This document shows, piece by piece, positions 7,217 to 14,980 of a stretch of 64,000 nt of DNA. The stretch is from Thermocrispum municipale DSM 44069. GTDB lineage: Bacteria > Actinomycetota > Actinomycetes > Mycobacteriales > Pseudonocardiaceae. The translations under genes were made by a program, and so were the position numbers. Position 1 is the first letter of the stretch, and every line of letters starts with the position of its first letter. The stretch spans positions 219,253-283,252 of the forward strand of contig NZ_KE386593.1 of assembly GCF_000427825.1 (NCBI RefSeq), read 5' to 3'. The notes beneath the pieces are model-generated. The model made no database searches. It was not told the DNA's origin and was given only the letters and a program-made list of their open reading frames with translations.

Positions 7217-8746
7217 TCAACACTCGTCGTGCCAGTAGTAGGTGTAGGAGGTCTCCTCACCGCTGTCGTAGCGGTAGATCGTCCGCTCGTAGCCCTCGCC
7301 GTCCCGGTAGGAGTACTCGTAGGTTTCAGTGCGGCCTTTCGACTGGTTGTAGACCTCGTAGTATTCGTAGTCGTCGACGCAGTCGTGCGCCACGTCGTCG
7401 TAGGAGGTGCGTGGCGGTTCTTCCGGCGCGAGTGCCGGCTTGTTGACCGGTTCCTCCGGCTGGTCGCCCGGGGTGGATTCGGGGATCTGGCTCGGCGGGC
7501 CGCCGGACGGCTTCTCGGCGCTCGGGTCGGGAAGGTCGCGGATGGCTTCGACGTCCTTGCGCTGCGTACCGGGCGTCAGCGGGACTTCGGCCTCGGCGGT
7601 ACCGGAGAGCTTGCCCGTGGCTTCGGTGGCTTGGGTTTCCGGTGAGCCACCCGTGGAACGCTCCGCGCGGTAGGGGTCGTGCTGCGGCGTCCGGTTGGTT
7701 TGGTGCGGTGCCCGCTTCGTCGTCCTGCGGCTGATCGAGGACACGTCCTCGCCGGATCCGCGCTGCATCGTGGGCTCGAGGTGGTTGTAGCCCTGCTGCC
7801 CCTGCAGGCCCAGGACGTCGACGGCGGAGTCGTTGATCACCGGGCCCGCACTCAGACCCAGTACCCCGACCACCGCCGTCGACGCCACCGCCGCGCCTAT
7901 TTTGATTTTGGCTCCGGTGAATGCGCTCTTCAGCGCGGCGACCTTGCCCGGGGCCGCAGCCGTGCCGGTGCCCGCGGCAAGGGCGCCCGCGCCGGTGATG
8001 GCGGGCAGGGCGACCGCGATGGCTCCGGCGTGCGAGCGCAGGGAATGACAGACGTCGCGAAGTTCGTCATGGGTGGAGCGGCAGCCCGAGCAGTTGCCGA
8101 GGTGGGCAGCGATGCGTGCCGCTTCTGCCGGGGTGACCGCGCCTGCGGTGTAGCTGCCGAGCTTGTCCAGGACCGAGCGGCAGCTCGTGTTGCTCTTGTG
8201 GGTGCTCAAGTGCGCCTGGAGATAGGCGGCGCGCAGGCCCTGCCGGGCGCGACGGGCCAGGGCTGCCGTGGCGTTGGGACTGAGGCCGAAGTGCGGCGCC
8301 ACCACCGCAGGCTGGGCACCCTCGACCTCGGTCCGCCAGAGGACGGTGCGCCAGCGCTCGGGCAGGCTGGTGAACGCGCGGGTGATGAGCGTGTATTCGG
8401 CCGAGCGGGCGCCTGCTGGTTCGGTAGCGCCGGCGCGGCTGGTCAGCTCGTCGTCGGTGACGGGGACGTCTTGCGCGGCGCCCTTCCACTCCCATGCGAC
8501 CCGGCGAGCCACCGTGAGGAGGTATCCGCGGACGTTGTCGTGCGGGCCGTTGCCGCGTTTGATCGCGCGCAGCACGCGGAAGAAGGTCTCGGCGGTGATG
8601 TCCTCGGCTTCGCTGGCGTCATTGGCCAGGCTTCTCGCCAACCGGCGCACCGCCGGCGCGTGCTGTTCGAACAGCTCGCCGAACGCCTCGTCCTGCCCCC
8701 CACGCAGACGAGTGAGCAGCTCCAGCTCATCCGTCCCCTGCGTCAT
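7217..8746 (-). CDS. ECF sigma factor fused to zinc-finger/TM anti-sigma-like region and Tyr-rich tail
   Basis: A 509-residue one-protein regulator. Region 2 of an ECF sigma-70 factor is at about 20-88 (EAEDITAETFFRVLRAIKRG), and region 4 is at about 118-178 (LPERWRTVLWRTEVEG, LSPNATAALARRARQGLR). A zinc-finger anti-sigma motif follows (His215, Cys219, Cys222), then an Ala-rich linker, one membrane helix (about 282-304) and an outer, disordered Pro/Ser/Thr/Glu-rich segment. The last 63 residues carry about 14 Tyr, many Asp/Glu and two Cys. The architecture suggests a membrane-tethered sigma factor that is its own anti-sigma and is freed by proteolysis or conformational change. AGGAGGGACC precedes the ATG. 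Confidence 0.88.
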   Translation of the reverse strand: MTQGTDELELLTRLRGGQDEAFGELFEQHAPAVRRLARSLANDASEAEDITAETFFRVLRAIKRGNGPHDNVRGYLLTVARRVAWEWKGAAQDVPVTDDELTSRAGATEPAGARSAEYTLITRAFTSLPERWRTVLWRTEVEGAQPAVVAPHFGLSPNATAALARRARQGLRAAYLQAHLSTHKSNTSCRSVLDKLGSYTAGAVTPAEAARIAAHLGNCSGCRSTHDELRDVCHSLRSHAGAIAVALPAITGAGALAAGTGTAAAPGKVAALKSAFTGAKIKIGAAVASTAVVGVLGLSAGPVINDSAVDVLGLQGQQGYNHLEPTMQRGSGEDVSSISRRTTKRAPHQTNRTPQHDPYRAERSTGGSPETQATEATGKLSGTAEAEVPLTPGTQRKDVEAIRDLPDPSAEKPSGGPPSQIPESTPGDQPEEPVNKPALAPEEPPRTSYDDVAHDCVDDYEYYEVYNQSKGRTETYEYSYRDGEGYERTIYRYDSGEETSYTYYWHDEC

Positions 8747-9086
8747 CCGGCCAGGTCCCTCCTCGCCGATACGTGATCGGCAGCCCCGAAAGGGCTACGT
8801 CGTACGACTCCGGGTCGCGAATCAGTGTGACCGCATGGACGACAGAGAGTGACGCCTTTGCGCCACAGGCGCCGATGCGCCACGGCAACGAGGTACCGAA
8901 GGACCATGGCGGATGGCCCTCGAGTGCGACGGTTCTACCAGGTCAGCTACCTCAGGCGGGCGCGTCGACCGATCGCCGGCCACCTCGCCGACGGCTACTC
9001 ATTTCCCGGCCGCTGGACGTGGTGCGAGTGTGCGCAGGGTGGTCGCAGGCGCTGGAGCAGGACGGTATAAACTTCGTGCAGTCGTT
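8747..9086. other. Intergenic region upstream of the sigma factor gene and tRNA-Gly
   Basis: I see no convincing gene here. A small hairpin AGCCC-cgaa-AGGGCT lies near 8782-8796, upstream of the sigma-factor gene. A TAAACT hexamer (9068-9073), inside TATAAACT and about 14 bases before the tRNA, is the likely -10 box of tRNA-Gly. Confidence 0.5.
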
Positions 9087-9159
9087 GCGGACGTAGCGCA
9101 GTTGGTAGCGCATCACCTTGCCAAGGTGAGGGTCGCGGGTTCGAGTCCCGTCGTCCGCT
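9087..9159 (+). tRNA. tRNA-Gly (anticodon GCC)
   Basis: The acceptor stem GCGGACG (9087-9093) pairs with CGTCCGC (9152-9158). The D arm, the anticodon loop TTGCCAA with GCC, and the T-arm loop TTCGAGT are all present. The discriminator is T, and CCA is encoded at 9160-9162. Confidence 0.97.
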
Positions 9160-9167
9160 CCAGTTCT

Positions 9168-9200
9168 CCCGTAGCGCGTCGTCGACGCTACGGGATTTTT
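9168..9200 (+). terminator. Rho-independent terminator of tRNA-Gly
   Basis: The stem CCCGTAGCG (9168-9176) pairs with CGCTACGGG (9186-9194) and is followed by a run of six T. Confidence 0.9.
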
Positions 9201-9279
9201 TGTGCGCGGATCACCCCTCCGGGGCGCCGCCCGGCGAGTCCGCACGGCCGGTCGATACCCCGCAGCCGTCGCGTTCGAG

Positions 9280-9429
9280 CTATTCGCCGATGACGGAGGG
9301 CACGACTGTCATCCCGGTGGTCTCGTCGACGATCTTTTCGCCGTGCTCGTCGTACTCGACCTGCAGCATCTCGTGCGGACTTCCCATGTTGTGGGTACTC
9401 GATATGCCCGAGATTTCGAAGCTCAACAT
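9280..9429 (-). pseudogene. C-terminal remnant of a second PPE-like gene
   Basis: The last 29 codons (LQVEYDEHGEKIVDETTG..VPSVIGE) repeat the C-terminus of the intact PPE-like protein encoded at 10540-12207. At DNA level 83 of 85 bases match between 9282-9366 and 10542-10626. Upstream codons in the same frame do not resemble the intact gene, and a TGA closes the frame at 9517-9519. This is what is left of a duplicated gene after a large internal deletion. A 49-codon reading frame from the ATG at 9429 might still be expressed, but that is speculation. Confidence 0.75.
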
Positions 9430-9537
9430 TCCCACCAGCGCGTTAGCAGCTGCGACATGCCCCTCACGTTCATAAGCCCAACAGTATAGTCGAGCAATTC
9501 GGGGAAACCGCCCTTCTCATCCATCTACCGTTCCGCG

Positions 9538-10116
9538 CTAGCTAGGGTTCGGTTTCGGAGCCTTTGGTGCGACTATCGCCGACAGATCATCAGCCAGGCT
9601 GCATGCCGCCTTCGTGTTCTTCGCCGCAACGTTGATGTCAATACGCCCCTGAGCCGCAGCAAAGGTAACGACACATGAGTCCTCCCCGGCAACCTGCTTC
9701 GCAGTCCGCCCATCCACGTCTCCGTCGGCCACCTCATCCTCGGACAGCGGTACATAATTCTCAACCGTTTCATTCGGCCGAACAGCGAGAAGGAAGCTGA
9801 ACACTTCACCCGAATCTGGAAGCTCGAACTCGCAGGTATCGCTGCTTCCACCAAAGGGCCCCTTTGGTGTAATCTTCAGATTTTTTGCCACCTGTTCTCT
9901 TTCGTCGGGCGAAAGCAGGTCGCAAGCAACAATTTGTTCTAGCGAACTTCCGGTCGAGTCCGCCGAAGGCGGAGGACTGCTAGCTTGCGAGGAAGCCGGA
10001 CCAATATTGTCGCCAGCAATTGAGCGACCATCTTCCGAATCGCATGCCGCGCAAACCATTAGCCCAGCGAATACTATCACAAAGGAAGTCGCCCGCCGTG
10101 CAAGCAGATGCGTCAC
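9538..10116 (-). CDS. DUF3558-family lipoprotein, paralogue 2
   Basis: Predicted secreted lipoprotein of 192 residues. A hydrophobic signal (FVIVFAGLMVCAAC) ends in a Cys suited to lipidation, although Cys at -3 is atypical. A Ser/Pro-rich linker and a folded domain beginning ACDLLSPDE follow, with Cys pairs spaced as in DUF3558. It resembles the protein at 12224-12805 in layout: VAKNLKITPKGPFGGS here, IATNFKVINRGPIGGS there. The GTG at 10116 is chosen because GGGGGA lies five bases upstream; a TTG at 10128 would give a longer start. It is the one intact gene of the decayed second module. Base composition is visibly less GC-rich than its neighbours. Confidence 0.82.
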   Translation of the reverse strand: MTHLLARRATSFVIVFAGLMVCAACDSEDGRSIAGDNIGPASSQASSPPPSADSTGSSLEQIVACDLLSPDEREQVAKNLKITPKGPFGGSSDTCEFELPDSGEVFSFLLAVRPNETVENYVPLSEDEVADGDVDGRTAKQVAGEDSCVVTFAAAQGRIDINVAAKNTKAACSLADDLSAIVAPKAPKPNPS

Positions 10117-10500
10117 AGGTTCCCCCAAGAAGACTCGCTGCTGAACCGTCCAACATCCAGTAGTTCTTGATCGCCGCCTCGAACCCGCTGTCTAGTACCG
10201 AAAAGTCTCCGCGCTCGCTTCGCCTGAATCTGCTGCGGACACCACGGCGTACTTCTAAGACTTACAGCGACGCCTTTCCGCGAACGGACTTTCTCAAGAG
10301 AGGCTGGCAGCCTGAGTTCACGGACGTACGATTCCGCCTGACGCACGTGTCGCTGTGCCTCGTCGAGTTCCCCTATCGTGACTCCCACACAGTCTCGGTA
10401 GTTAGGAAGGCGCCGTTCTTCGTCACCCGATCGCCTCGGCAGGGCTCCGCTTCGGGGGACGTCATGGCTGGTGGGGGAGAGCTGCGCGGACAGCGGCCAT
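10113..10500 (-). pseudogene. Frameshifted copy of the PE-like small protein
   Basis: A GGAGGAGAG ribosome site precedes the ATG at 10500 (MAAVRAAL..), after which homology to the intact protein encoded at 12805-13233 continues in three different frames. TKNGAFLTTETVWES resembles KGGKFAVDPDQAEKA. GELDEAQRHVRQAESYVREL resembles TELYNAEACVDSALLVAREL. GFEAAIKNYWMLDGSAAS resembles GIEAAMKNYRQLDDDAAS. At least two frameshifts and an early stop separate these pieces. The order relative to the DUF3558 gene is the same as in the intact module. Confidence 0.75.
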
Positions 10501-10539
10501 CGGACTCTCCTCCACATTGCCCAGCGCTCGACTATCGGG

Positions 10540-12207
10540 TCATTCGCCGATGACGGAGGGCACGACGGTCCTCCCGGTGGTCTCGTCGACGATCTTTTCG
10601 CCGTGCTCGTCGTACTCGACCTGCAGGCCGGGGTCCATCTCCTGCTTGATGTAGTACTGGTCCTGGTGCTCCTTGTCCTCGGCACCCTGGCCGCGGCCCG
10701 CACCGGCACCGCCCATCATGCCGCCCATGCCGCGGCCCATACCGGCACCTGGACCGGCCTTCGCCGCAGCGGCTCCGCCGGCGCCCGACCCGCCGCCGAA
10801 CGGAACAGCACCGGAGCCCTTCCCCGGACCGAAGCCGCCCGCACCAGCTGCTGCACCACCACCAACTGGACCGAAGCCCGTGGCAGCACCGCCCCCGGCG
10901 CCCGGGCCTCCAACACCGCCAGGCGAACCGTACGAAGTGCTTCCGCCGAGACCACCGCCGCTACCGGGCCCGAAGCCCGTGCTGCTCCCGGAATCCAAAC
11001 CAGCGGCCCTCGTGTTGCCCGGTGGAATCACGCGACCGTCCGGCAGGATCCGCGTGCCATCGGGAAGGATCTTCGTGCCGTCCGGTAGCACCCTGGTGCC
11101 GTCCGGCTTGACGATCGTGCCGTCCGGGAGGCGAGTCGATCCATCGGGGAGTCGAGTCGAGCCGTCCGGCAGCCGCACGCCACCCGTATTGCTCGAGCCA
11201 CCGTCGTTCGGCCTGTTCGCCCCGGTCTTCGGCGGGTCGATCCGCCCCGAAGGCGACCCGGAACGGTCACGCGAACTGCTGCTCGGGCCGGTACGCGGAC
11301 TCCCGGTCCCGGTGTGCCCGTTCCCGATGTTGGACACCGACTTGCCAGAGTCTCCGCCGCCGCCCCTGTCGCTGCCACCGCCGTCACCGCTCGCGTCGAA
11401 CTTCGGCGGCTCGGCAAACACCGGCGCCTTGGAGACCGTGGTGTAGGTCGACTTCTCGAAATTGGCGGCCACCTGCGCGGCCTGCTCGTGCGCCTGCCGG
11501 CTCTTCTCCTGCTTCTCTATCGCGTCGGACACGATCTTGATGGCTTCGAACGGGTTGCCCTCCGACCGCGCCCGCGCCATCTCGTTCTCCCAGGAGAACG
11601 GAATCGGCTCCGGCATCGCGTTCTTGAAGCTCTCCGAGGTGTCCGCCTGGGCCGCGACTACCTCCGCTGCCAGCTTCGCGTTATTTGCCGACGCCTCGCT
11701 GTATTTCGCCAGCTGGTCACCGTACGAAGCCGCAGCCTCGCCCGCGTCACCCTCCCACGAACCGCGCAGCACAGACACAGCACGCGAGATCGCTTCACTC
11801 GAATCGCTGTACGCCCTACTCACCTGGGTGTAATGGGCCGAGATCTGACCGACGGTCCCAGGGTCGTTGTTGTCAACCGACCACTTCTTAAGCTCTTCGT
11901 GCGGGATGCCCAGGTAGTTGGCATTCGGAATGCCGGAAACCTTGACGAACTCGACGTCCTCCGAACTTGCGTCCGCGATGGCTTGTTCCGAGAGTCGCTC
12001 AGCTCGCTCCCCCGCACGCCACCGCCCCAGAACGTCGTCGAGCAGCTCCGCGATGAAATTGTCTTCCTCGGCCGCAACCTCCTGGAGGTCGCGGATGAAC
12101 TGTTCACGCTCATGCGGCGGAACATTCTCGATGAGGTACCTGTCCTGTTCCGCCTCCGGCATCGACGCCAAACGTTCCAGTTCAGCGCGTCGTCTGTCAC
12201 TGACCAT
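10540..12207 (-). CDS. PPE/WXG-like type VII secretion substrate with PDG heptad repeats
   Basis: A 555-residue protein with no signal peptide. The N-terminal helical region contains a WxG turn (GSWEGDAG, Trp151/Gly153) inside a long helical hairpin (about 115-260), as in PPE/WXG100 proteins exported by ESX systems. Next comes a Gly/Ser linker, seven perfect heptads of the form [RVI][LK]PDGxx (345-393), a Gly/Ala-rich low-complexity region, and a charged C-terminus ending PSVIGE, a tail I recall on PPE-like proteins of Pseudonocardiaceae. The ATG at 12207 has GGGGGATG upstream. Genes for a DUF3558 lipoprotein, a PE-like partner and EspG lie directly upstream in the same orientation, which supports export as a heterodimer. 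Confidence 0.82.
   Translation of the reverse strand: MVSDRRRAELERLASMPEAEQDRYLIENVPPHEREQFIRDLQEVAAEEDNFIAELLDDVLGRWRAGERAERLSEQAIADASSEDVEFVKVSGIPNANYLGIPHEELKKWSVDNNDPGTVGQISAHYTQVSRAYSDSSEAISRAVSVLRGSWEGDAGEAAASYGDQLAKYSEASANNAKLAAEVVAAQADTSESFKNAMPEPIPFSWENEMARARSEGNPFEAIKIVSDAIEKQEKSRQAHEQAAQVAANFEKSTYTTVSKAPVFAEPPKFDASGDGGGSDRGGGGDSGKSVSNIGNGHTGTGSPRTGPSSSSRDRSGSPSGRIDPPKTGANRPNDGGSSNTGGVRLPDGSTRLPDGSTRLPDGTIVKPDGTRVLPDGTKILPDGTRILPDGRVIPPGNTRAAGLDSGSSTGFGPGSGGGLGGSTSYGSPGGVGGPGAGGGAATGFGPVGGGAAAGAGGFGPGKGSGAVPFGGGSGAGGAAAAKAGPGAGMGRGMGGMMGGAGAGRGQGAEDKEHQDQYYIKQEMDPGLQVEYDEHGEKIVDETTGRTVVPSVIGE
11029..11175 (-). repeat. Seven tandem 21-bp units encoding PDG heptads
   Basis: These lie within the PPE-like gene and encode residues 345-393. 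Every unit keeps Pro-Asp-Gly at the same phase, which would suit a regular beta arrangement. Confidence 0.85.
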
Positions 12208-12223
12208 GTTGCATCCCCCTCAG

Positions 12224-12805
12224 CTACGTGGTCGGTTCCGGAACCCTCGACTCGACGATTTCCGTCAGGTGGTCGGCGATGTCACAGGAATCCTTGACCG
12301 ACCGCGTCGCCACTGAGACATCCACCCGGCCACGCTCAGCAGCGAACGTCACAATGCATGTGCCTCCACTATTGGTGATCTGCTTGGCCGGTCTACCGGC
12401 GACTTCACTGTCAGTGATCTTGTCGGTCGATGCCGCCACATAGTCCTCGATGACCTGCTCCGGTCGGATACTGATACTTATGGTGACGCCGCCATCAGGC
12501 CCGTACTCAGACTGCTGGGTGCAGCTGTCGGCGCTCCCGCCGATCGGGCCCCGATTAATGACCTTGAAATTTGTGGCGATCTGATCGCGCTCTTCAGTCG
12601 TGATCAAATCACAAGCTACGACATCTCTCAGCGCGCCAACCGAGTCGCCGGGACCTTTTGAGGACACCGACGAAGATGGCGGCGAATTGTGGTCCCCACC
12701 AACAGCTTGCCCTGCTTCCGTGGAGCACGACGCTGCACTTGTCGCAAGTAGCCCCGCCGCAACCGTCGTCACGAGCACGTGCCGTGTCCGGACAGAATTC
12801 ACCAT
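12224..12805 (-). CDS. DUF3558-family lipoprotein, paralogue 1
   Basis: Predicted lipoprotein of 193 residues. The signal TTVAAGLLATSAASCS has a good lipobox (SAASC), followed by a Ser/Gly linker and a globular domain starting ACDLITTEER. Cys residues at DSCTQQS, GGTCIVTFA and DSCDIADH match the pattern of its paralogue at 9538-10116. The ATG at 12805 overlaps the stop of the upstream gene (TGATG), so the two are coupled. DUF3558 proteins are abundant in actinobacteria that have many ESX substrates. A surface role beside the PE/PPE pair is inferred from position only. Confidence 0.85.
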   Translation of the reverse strand: MVNSVRTRHVLVTTVAAGLLATSAASCSTEAGQAVGGDHNSPPSSSVSSKGPGDSVGALRDVVACDLITTEERDQIATNFKVINRGPIGGSADSCTQQSEYGPDGGVTISISIRPEQVIEDYVAASTDKITDSEVAGRPAKQITNSGGTCIVTFAAERGRVDVSVATRSVKDSCDIADHLTEIVESRVPEPTT

Positions 12806-13233
12806 CAAGCTTTACTCCCGAACGAGCTAGCCGCATCGTCGTCAAGCTGCCGGTAGTTCTTCATCGCGGCTTCGATACCTTCTCGGTAGTACCCGAGCAC
12901 CTTTTTGGTCGCTTCGACAGCGTCAGCGGCGGATCGTCCTGCTTCCGCGTATGACGGGCCTGCGGTGACTGAAGCAAACGGGCTGCCCCCGACCGGCGGG
13001 GCTTGGCCTAGTTCGCGAGCGACCAGAAGGGCACTGTCCACGCATGCTTCAGCATTGTAAAGCTCCGTCAAAGCTTTCTCTGCCTGATCAGGATCGACGG
13101 CGAACTTGCCCCCCTTTGCCGCGTCACGGAAAGCCTTTGCCCCCTTGAGAGCCGCAGAGTTCTTCTCAGCGGAGCCGAACAGTTCGTTCCAGCTGATCGC
13201 CTCACGAGTCGGGCCGGTGGGCACGAGAGCCAT
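12805..13233 (-). CDS. PE-like small helical partner of the PPE-like protein
   Basis: A 142-residue, mostly helical protein without signal peptide or membrane segment. It starts MALVPTGPTREAISW at the ATG at 13233, with GAGGGGGA nine bases upstream. A GTG at 13251 overlaps that ribosome site and is rejected. Helical stretches are SAEKNSAALKGAKAFRDA, QAEKALTELYNAEACVDS and SAADAVEATKKVLGYYREG. Its place after espG and before a lipoprotein and a PPE-like gene is that of a PE/WXG-type partner, but no canonical PE or YxxxD/E export motif is obvious apart from YYREG near the C-terminus. A frameshifted copy is at 10113-10500. Confidence 0.72.
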   Translation of the reverse strand: MALVPTGPTREAISWNELFGSAEKNSAALKGAKAFRDAAKGGKFAVDPDQAEKALTELYNAEACVDSALLVARELGQAPPVGGSPFASVTAGPSYAEAGRSAADAVEATKKVLGYYREGIEAAMKNYRQLDDDAASSFGSKA

Positions 13234-13429
13234 GCGTACTATCCCCCTCACGCTGCGTGTGCGGCACTAGTTTAGCCGGATCCGGTGACCGAAAAGGGTG
13301 CTTTGGTTGGACCTCGCCCGTCGGTGGCCGGAACCTCGACGACCGATCCAGCCGCGCGTGCCCTGGCCAAGCGGTGCGGCGTTTGCCTTTGCCACTTGGA
13401 TGTCCCGAATCCGGCGTTCGTTCCACCAC

Positions 13430-14218
13430 TCACTCCAGATGGGGAGCGAGCGCACGTTGCACGAAGGAGGCGATCCGGCGGCTGTCGCCCGGGTGCAAGG
13501 TGACCTGCGGGGGATCGCCGTCGATGGTGGTGAACCATCGCCCGGGCCCGGCGCCGTACTCCTGGTCGAAATCCCACCACGTCAGCTGGCAGGCCCGCTC
13601 CCAGCGCGGCACCCCGCCCGGCACCGGTTTCCGCACGTGAGCGGTGATGGCGCCGAAGCCGAGACGGGGCCGGGAGAACAGGCGCATCACGCCGCTGCCT
13701 TCGCGGGCGCGGGTCGATACCGCGCGGGCGGCGGCCATCGGGTTGTACTCGTCCTCGTCCACCACGGGTTCGGCCGCCGGGGTCGGCATGGCCATGCGCT
13801 CCTCGGTCCCCTCACCAGCGGCGATGTTGGGCAGCAACGACAACAACTCCGGGACGACCGCGACCGGCCGCACCGACCGCACGATCAACGCGTTGCCTTC
13901 CTGATGAGCGACAACGGCGTCCTGGCCGTCCGAGCACGCCCGCGCCAGGAGGATCGCGCCCTCGACATCGCCACTCAACGACACCGTGACGGGTGCCTTC
14001 GCTAGCACCACCAGCAGGGCCTCGATCTGCGGGTTCACCCGCCCGCCGTCCATGACCCCGCTGCGTTCCAGCACTCGGTACGTGGCCTCGCGCAACCGCT
14101 GACGTTCATCCATCGTCTCGCCGACCGAGGGCACGTCGAACGGCTGCGGCGGCCGCCCCAGCTTCAGGTCCTCGAACAAAAAGTCGACGGCGGGCAATGA
14201 CAGACGAGCCGAAACCAC
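13430..14218 (-). CDS. EspG-family ESX secretion-associated chaperone
   Basis: Cytosolic protein of 262 residues resembling EspG. Family knowledge: EspG binds the tip of PPE proteins and delivers PE-PPE pairs to the ESX machine. Features consistent with the family are the start SLPAVDFLFEDLKLG, the central sheet LLVVLAKAPVTVSLSG followed by an Arg/Val strand (NALIVRSVRPVAVVPELLSLLP), and the C-terminal AITAHVRKPVPGG and WFTTIDGDPPQVTLHPGD. The linked PE-like and PPE-like genes 200 bases downstream are the obvious clients. No ESX core component (EccB-E, MycP) is in the window, so the chaperone must serve a system elsewhere on the chromosome. Confidence 0.85.
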   Translation of the reverse strand: MVSARLSLPAVDFLFEDLKLGRPPQPFDVPSVGETMDERQRLREATYRVLERSGVMDGGRVNPQIEALLVVLAKAPVTVSLSGDVEGAILLARACSDGQDAVVAHQEGNALIVRSVRPVAVVPELLSLLPNIAAGEGTEERMAMPTPAAEPVVDEDEYNPMAAARAVSTRAREGSGVMRLFSRPRLGFGAITAHVRKPVPGGVPRWERACQLTWWDFDQEYGAGPGRWFTTIDGDPPQVTLHPGDSRRIASFVQRALAPHLE

Positions 14219-14425
14219 CCGGTCCTCCCCCAGAACTCCTCATTCCCGGCGAAAACCCTAACGCAGCCCGACCCGCTCCGAGCTGCGAACACCACACTTC
14301 ACCCGATCAACCCGACGATCGGCCGTCGAGATCGGGCCGACCGGGGCGATGAGCGTCGGCTGACCAGGAGCCAAGTCGACCGGTTGACGAGACGGTGAGC
14401 GACAGGCTGACCAGGCGCCCCGAAC

Positions 14426-14941
14426 TCACGACCGCGGCCTGCGCCGATACTCCTCCATCTCCGCCTCGTTCAGCGGCCGCCCCAGCCTCTTGACCTCGGG
14501 CTTCAAATGACACCCGGCGTCGACGCGCAACACCACCCTGTCCTGTGGATTCACCATGAGTCGCACGGTGGCGCCCCGCCCGTCGGACAACTGCACCACG
14601 GGATTCGCCTGGCGGTCGACCTCGAGTGAGACCTCGCGGAACCCGTACCGCTCAGCGACCTCGCGCAGCACGTCCTTGGCCACGCTCCACTGGTCCGGAT
14701 CGAGCGGCCCCTTCGTCGACCACAACGGCAAGCCGAACGTCGCCGTGTTGAACGGATGCACGTCGGGGAAATCGCCGCACGGAGCCTCACTGGCCGTTGC
14801 CGGATCCGTCTCCCACTCCGGTAACGCGAGCCGCTCGGACAGGGCGCCGCGAATCTCGGCCTGCATGTCCTCGTACCGCTGCTTGGCCTGCTCCACGTCG
14901 GGCCGTTGCAGCAGCTCGGCGAACTGTTCTTCCGGGGTCAT
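14426..14941 (-). CDS. LppA-like protein lacking a signal peptide
   Basis: A 171-residue protein that resembles the mature domain of mycobacterial LppA/LppB lipoproteins. It has an initial amphipathic helix (VEQAKQRYEDMQAEI), then a Trp-Glu segment, APCGDFPD, FGLPLW, an LREVAERYGFREVSLEV helix-strand unit and a late DAGCH. Unlike LppA there is no hydrophobic signal or lipobox: the frame opens MTPEEQFAELLQ. Either it stays inside the cell or the true export route is different. It follows the DUF1023 hydrolase gene by 39 bases on the same strand and precedes espG. Function unknown; family assignment is by eye and moderate. Confidence 0.6.
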   Translation of the reverse strand: MTPEEQFAELLQRPDVEQAKQRYEDMQAEIRGALSERLALPEWETDPATASEAPCGDFPDVHPFNTATFGLPLWSTKGPLDPDQWSVAKDVLREVAERYGFREVSLEVDRQANPVVQLSDGRGATVRLMVNPQDRVVLRVDAGCHLKPEVKRLGRPLNEAEMEEYRRRPRS

Positions 14942-14980
14942 ACCGCTCTCATCTGGGTCGTCGGCCGGACAAGCCGGATG

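Noticed and set aside
9087..10540. Integrated phage or plasmid using tRNA-Gly as attachment site
   Set aside because: No integrase gene and no repeat of the tRNA 3' end is visible in the window; the structure is explained by module duplication and decay.
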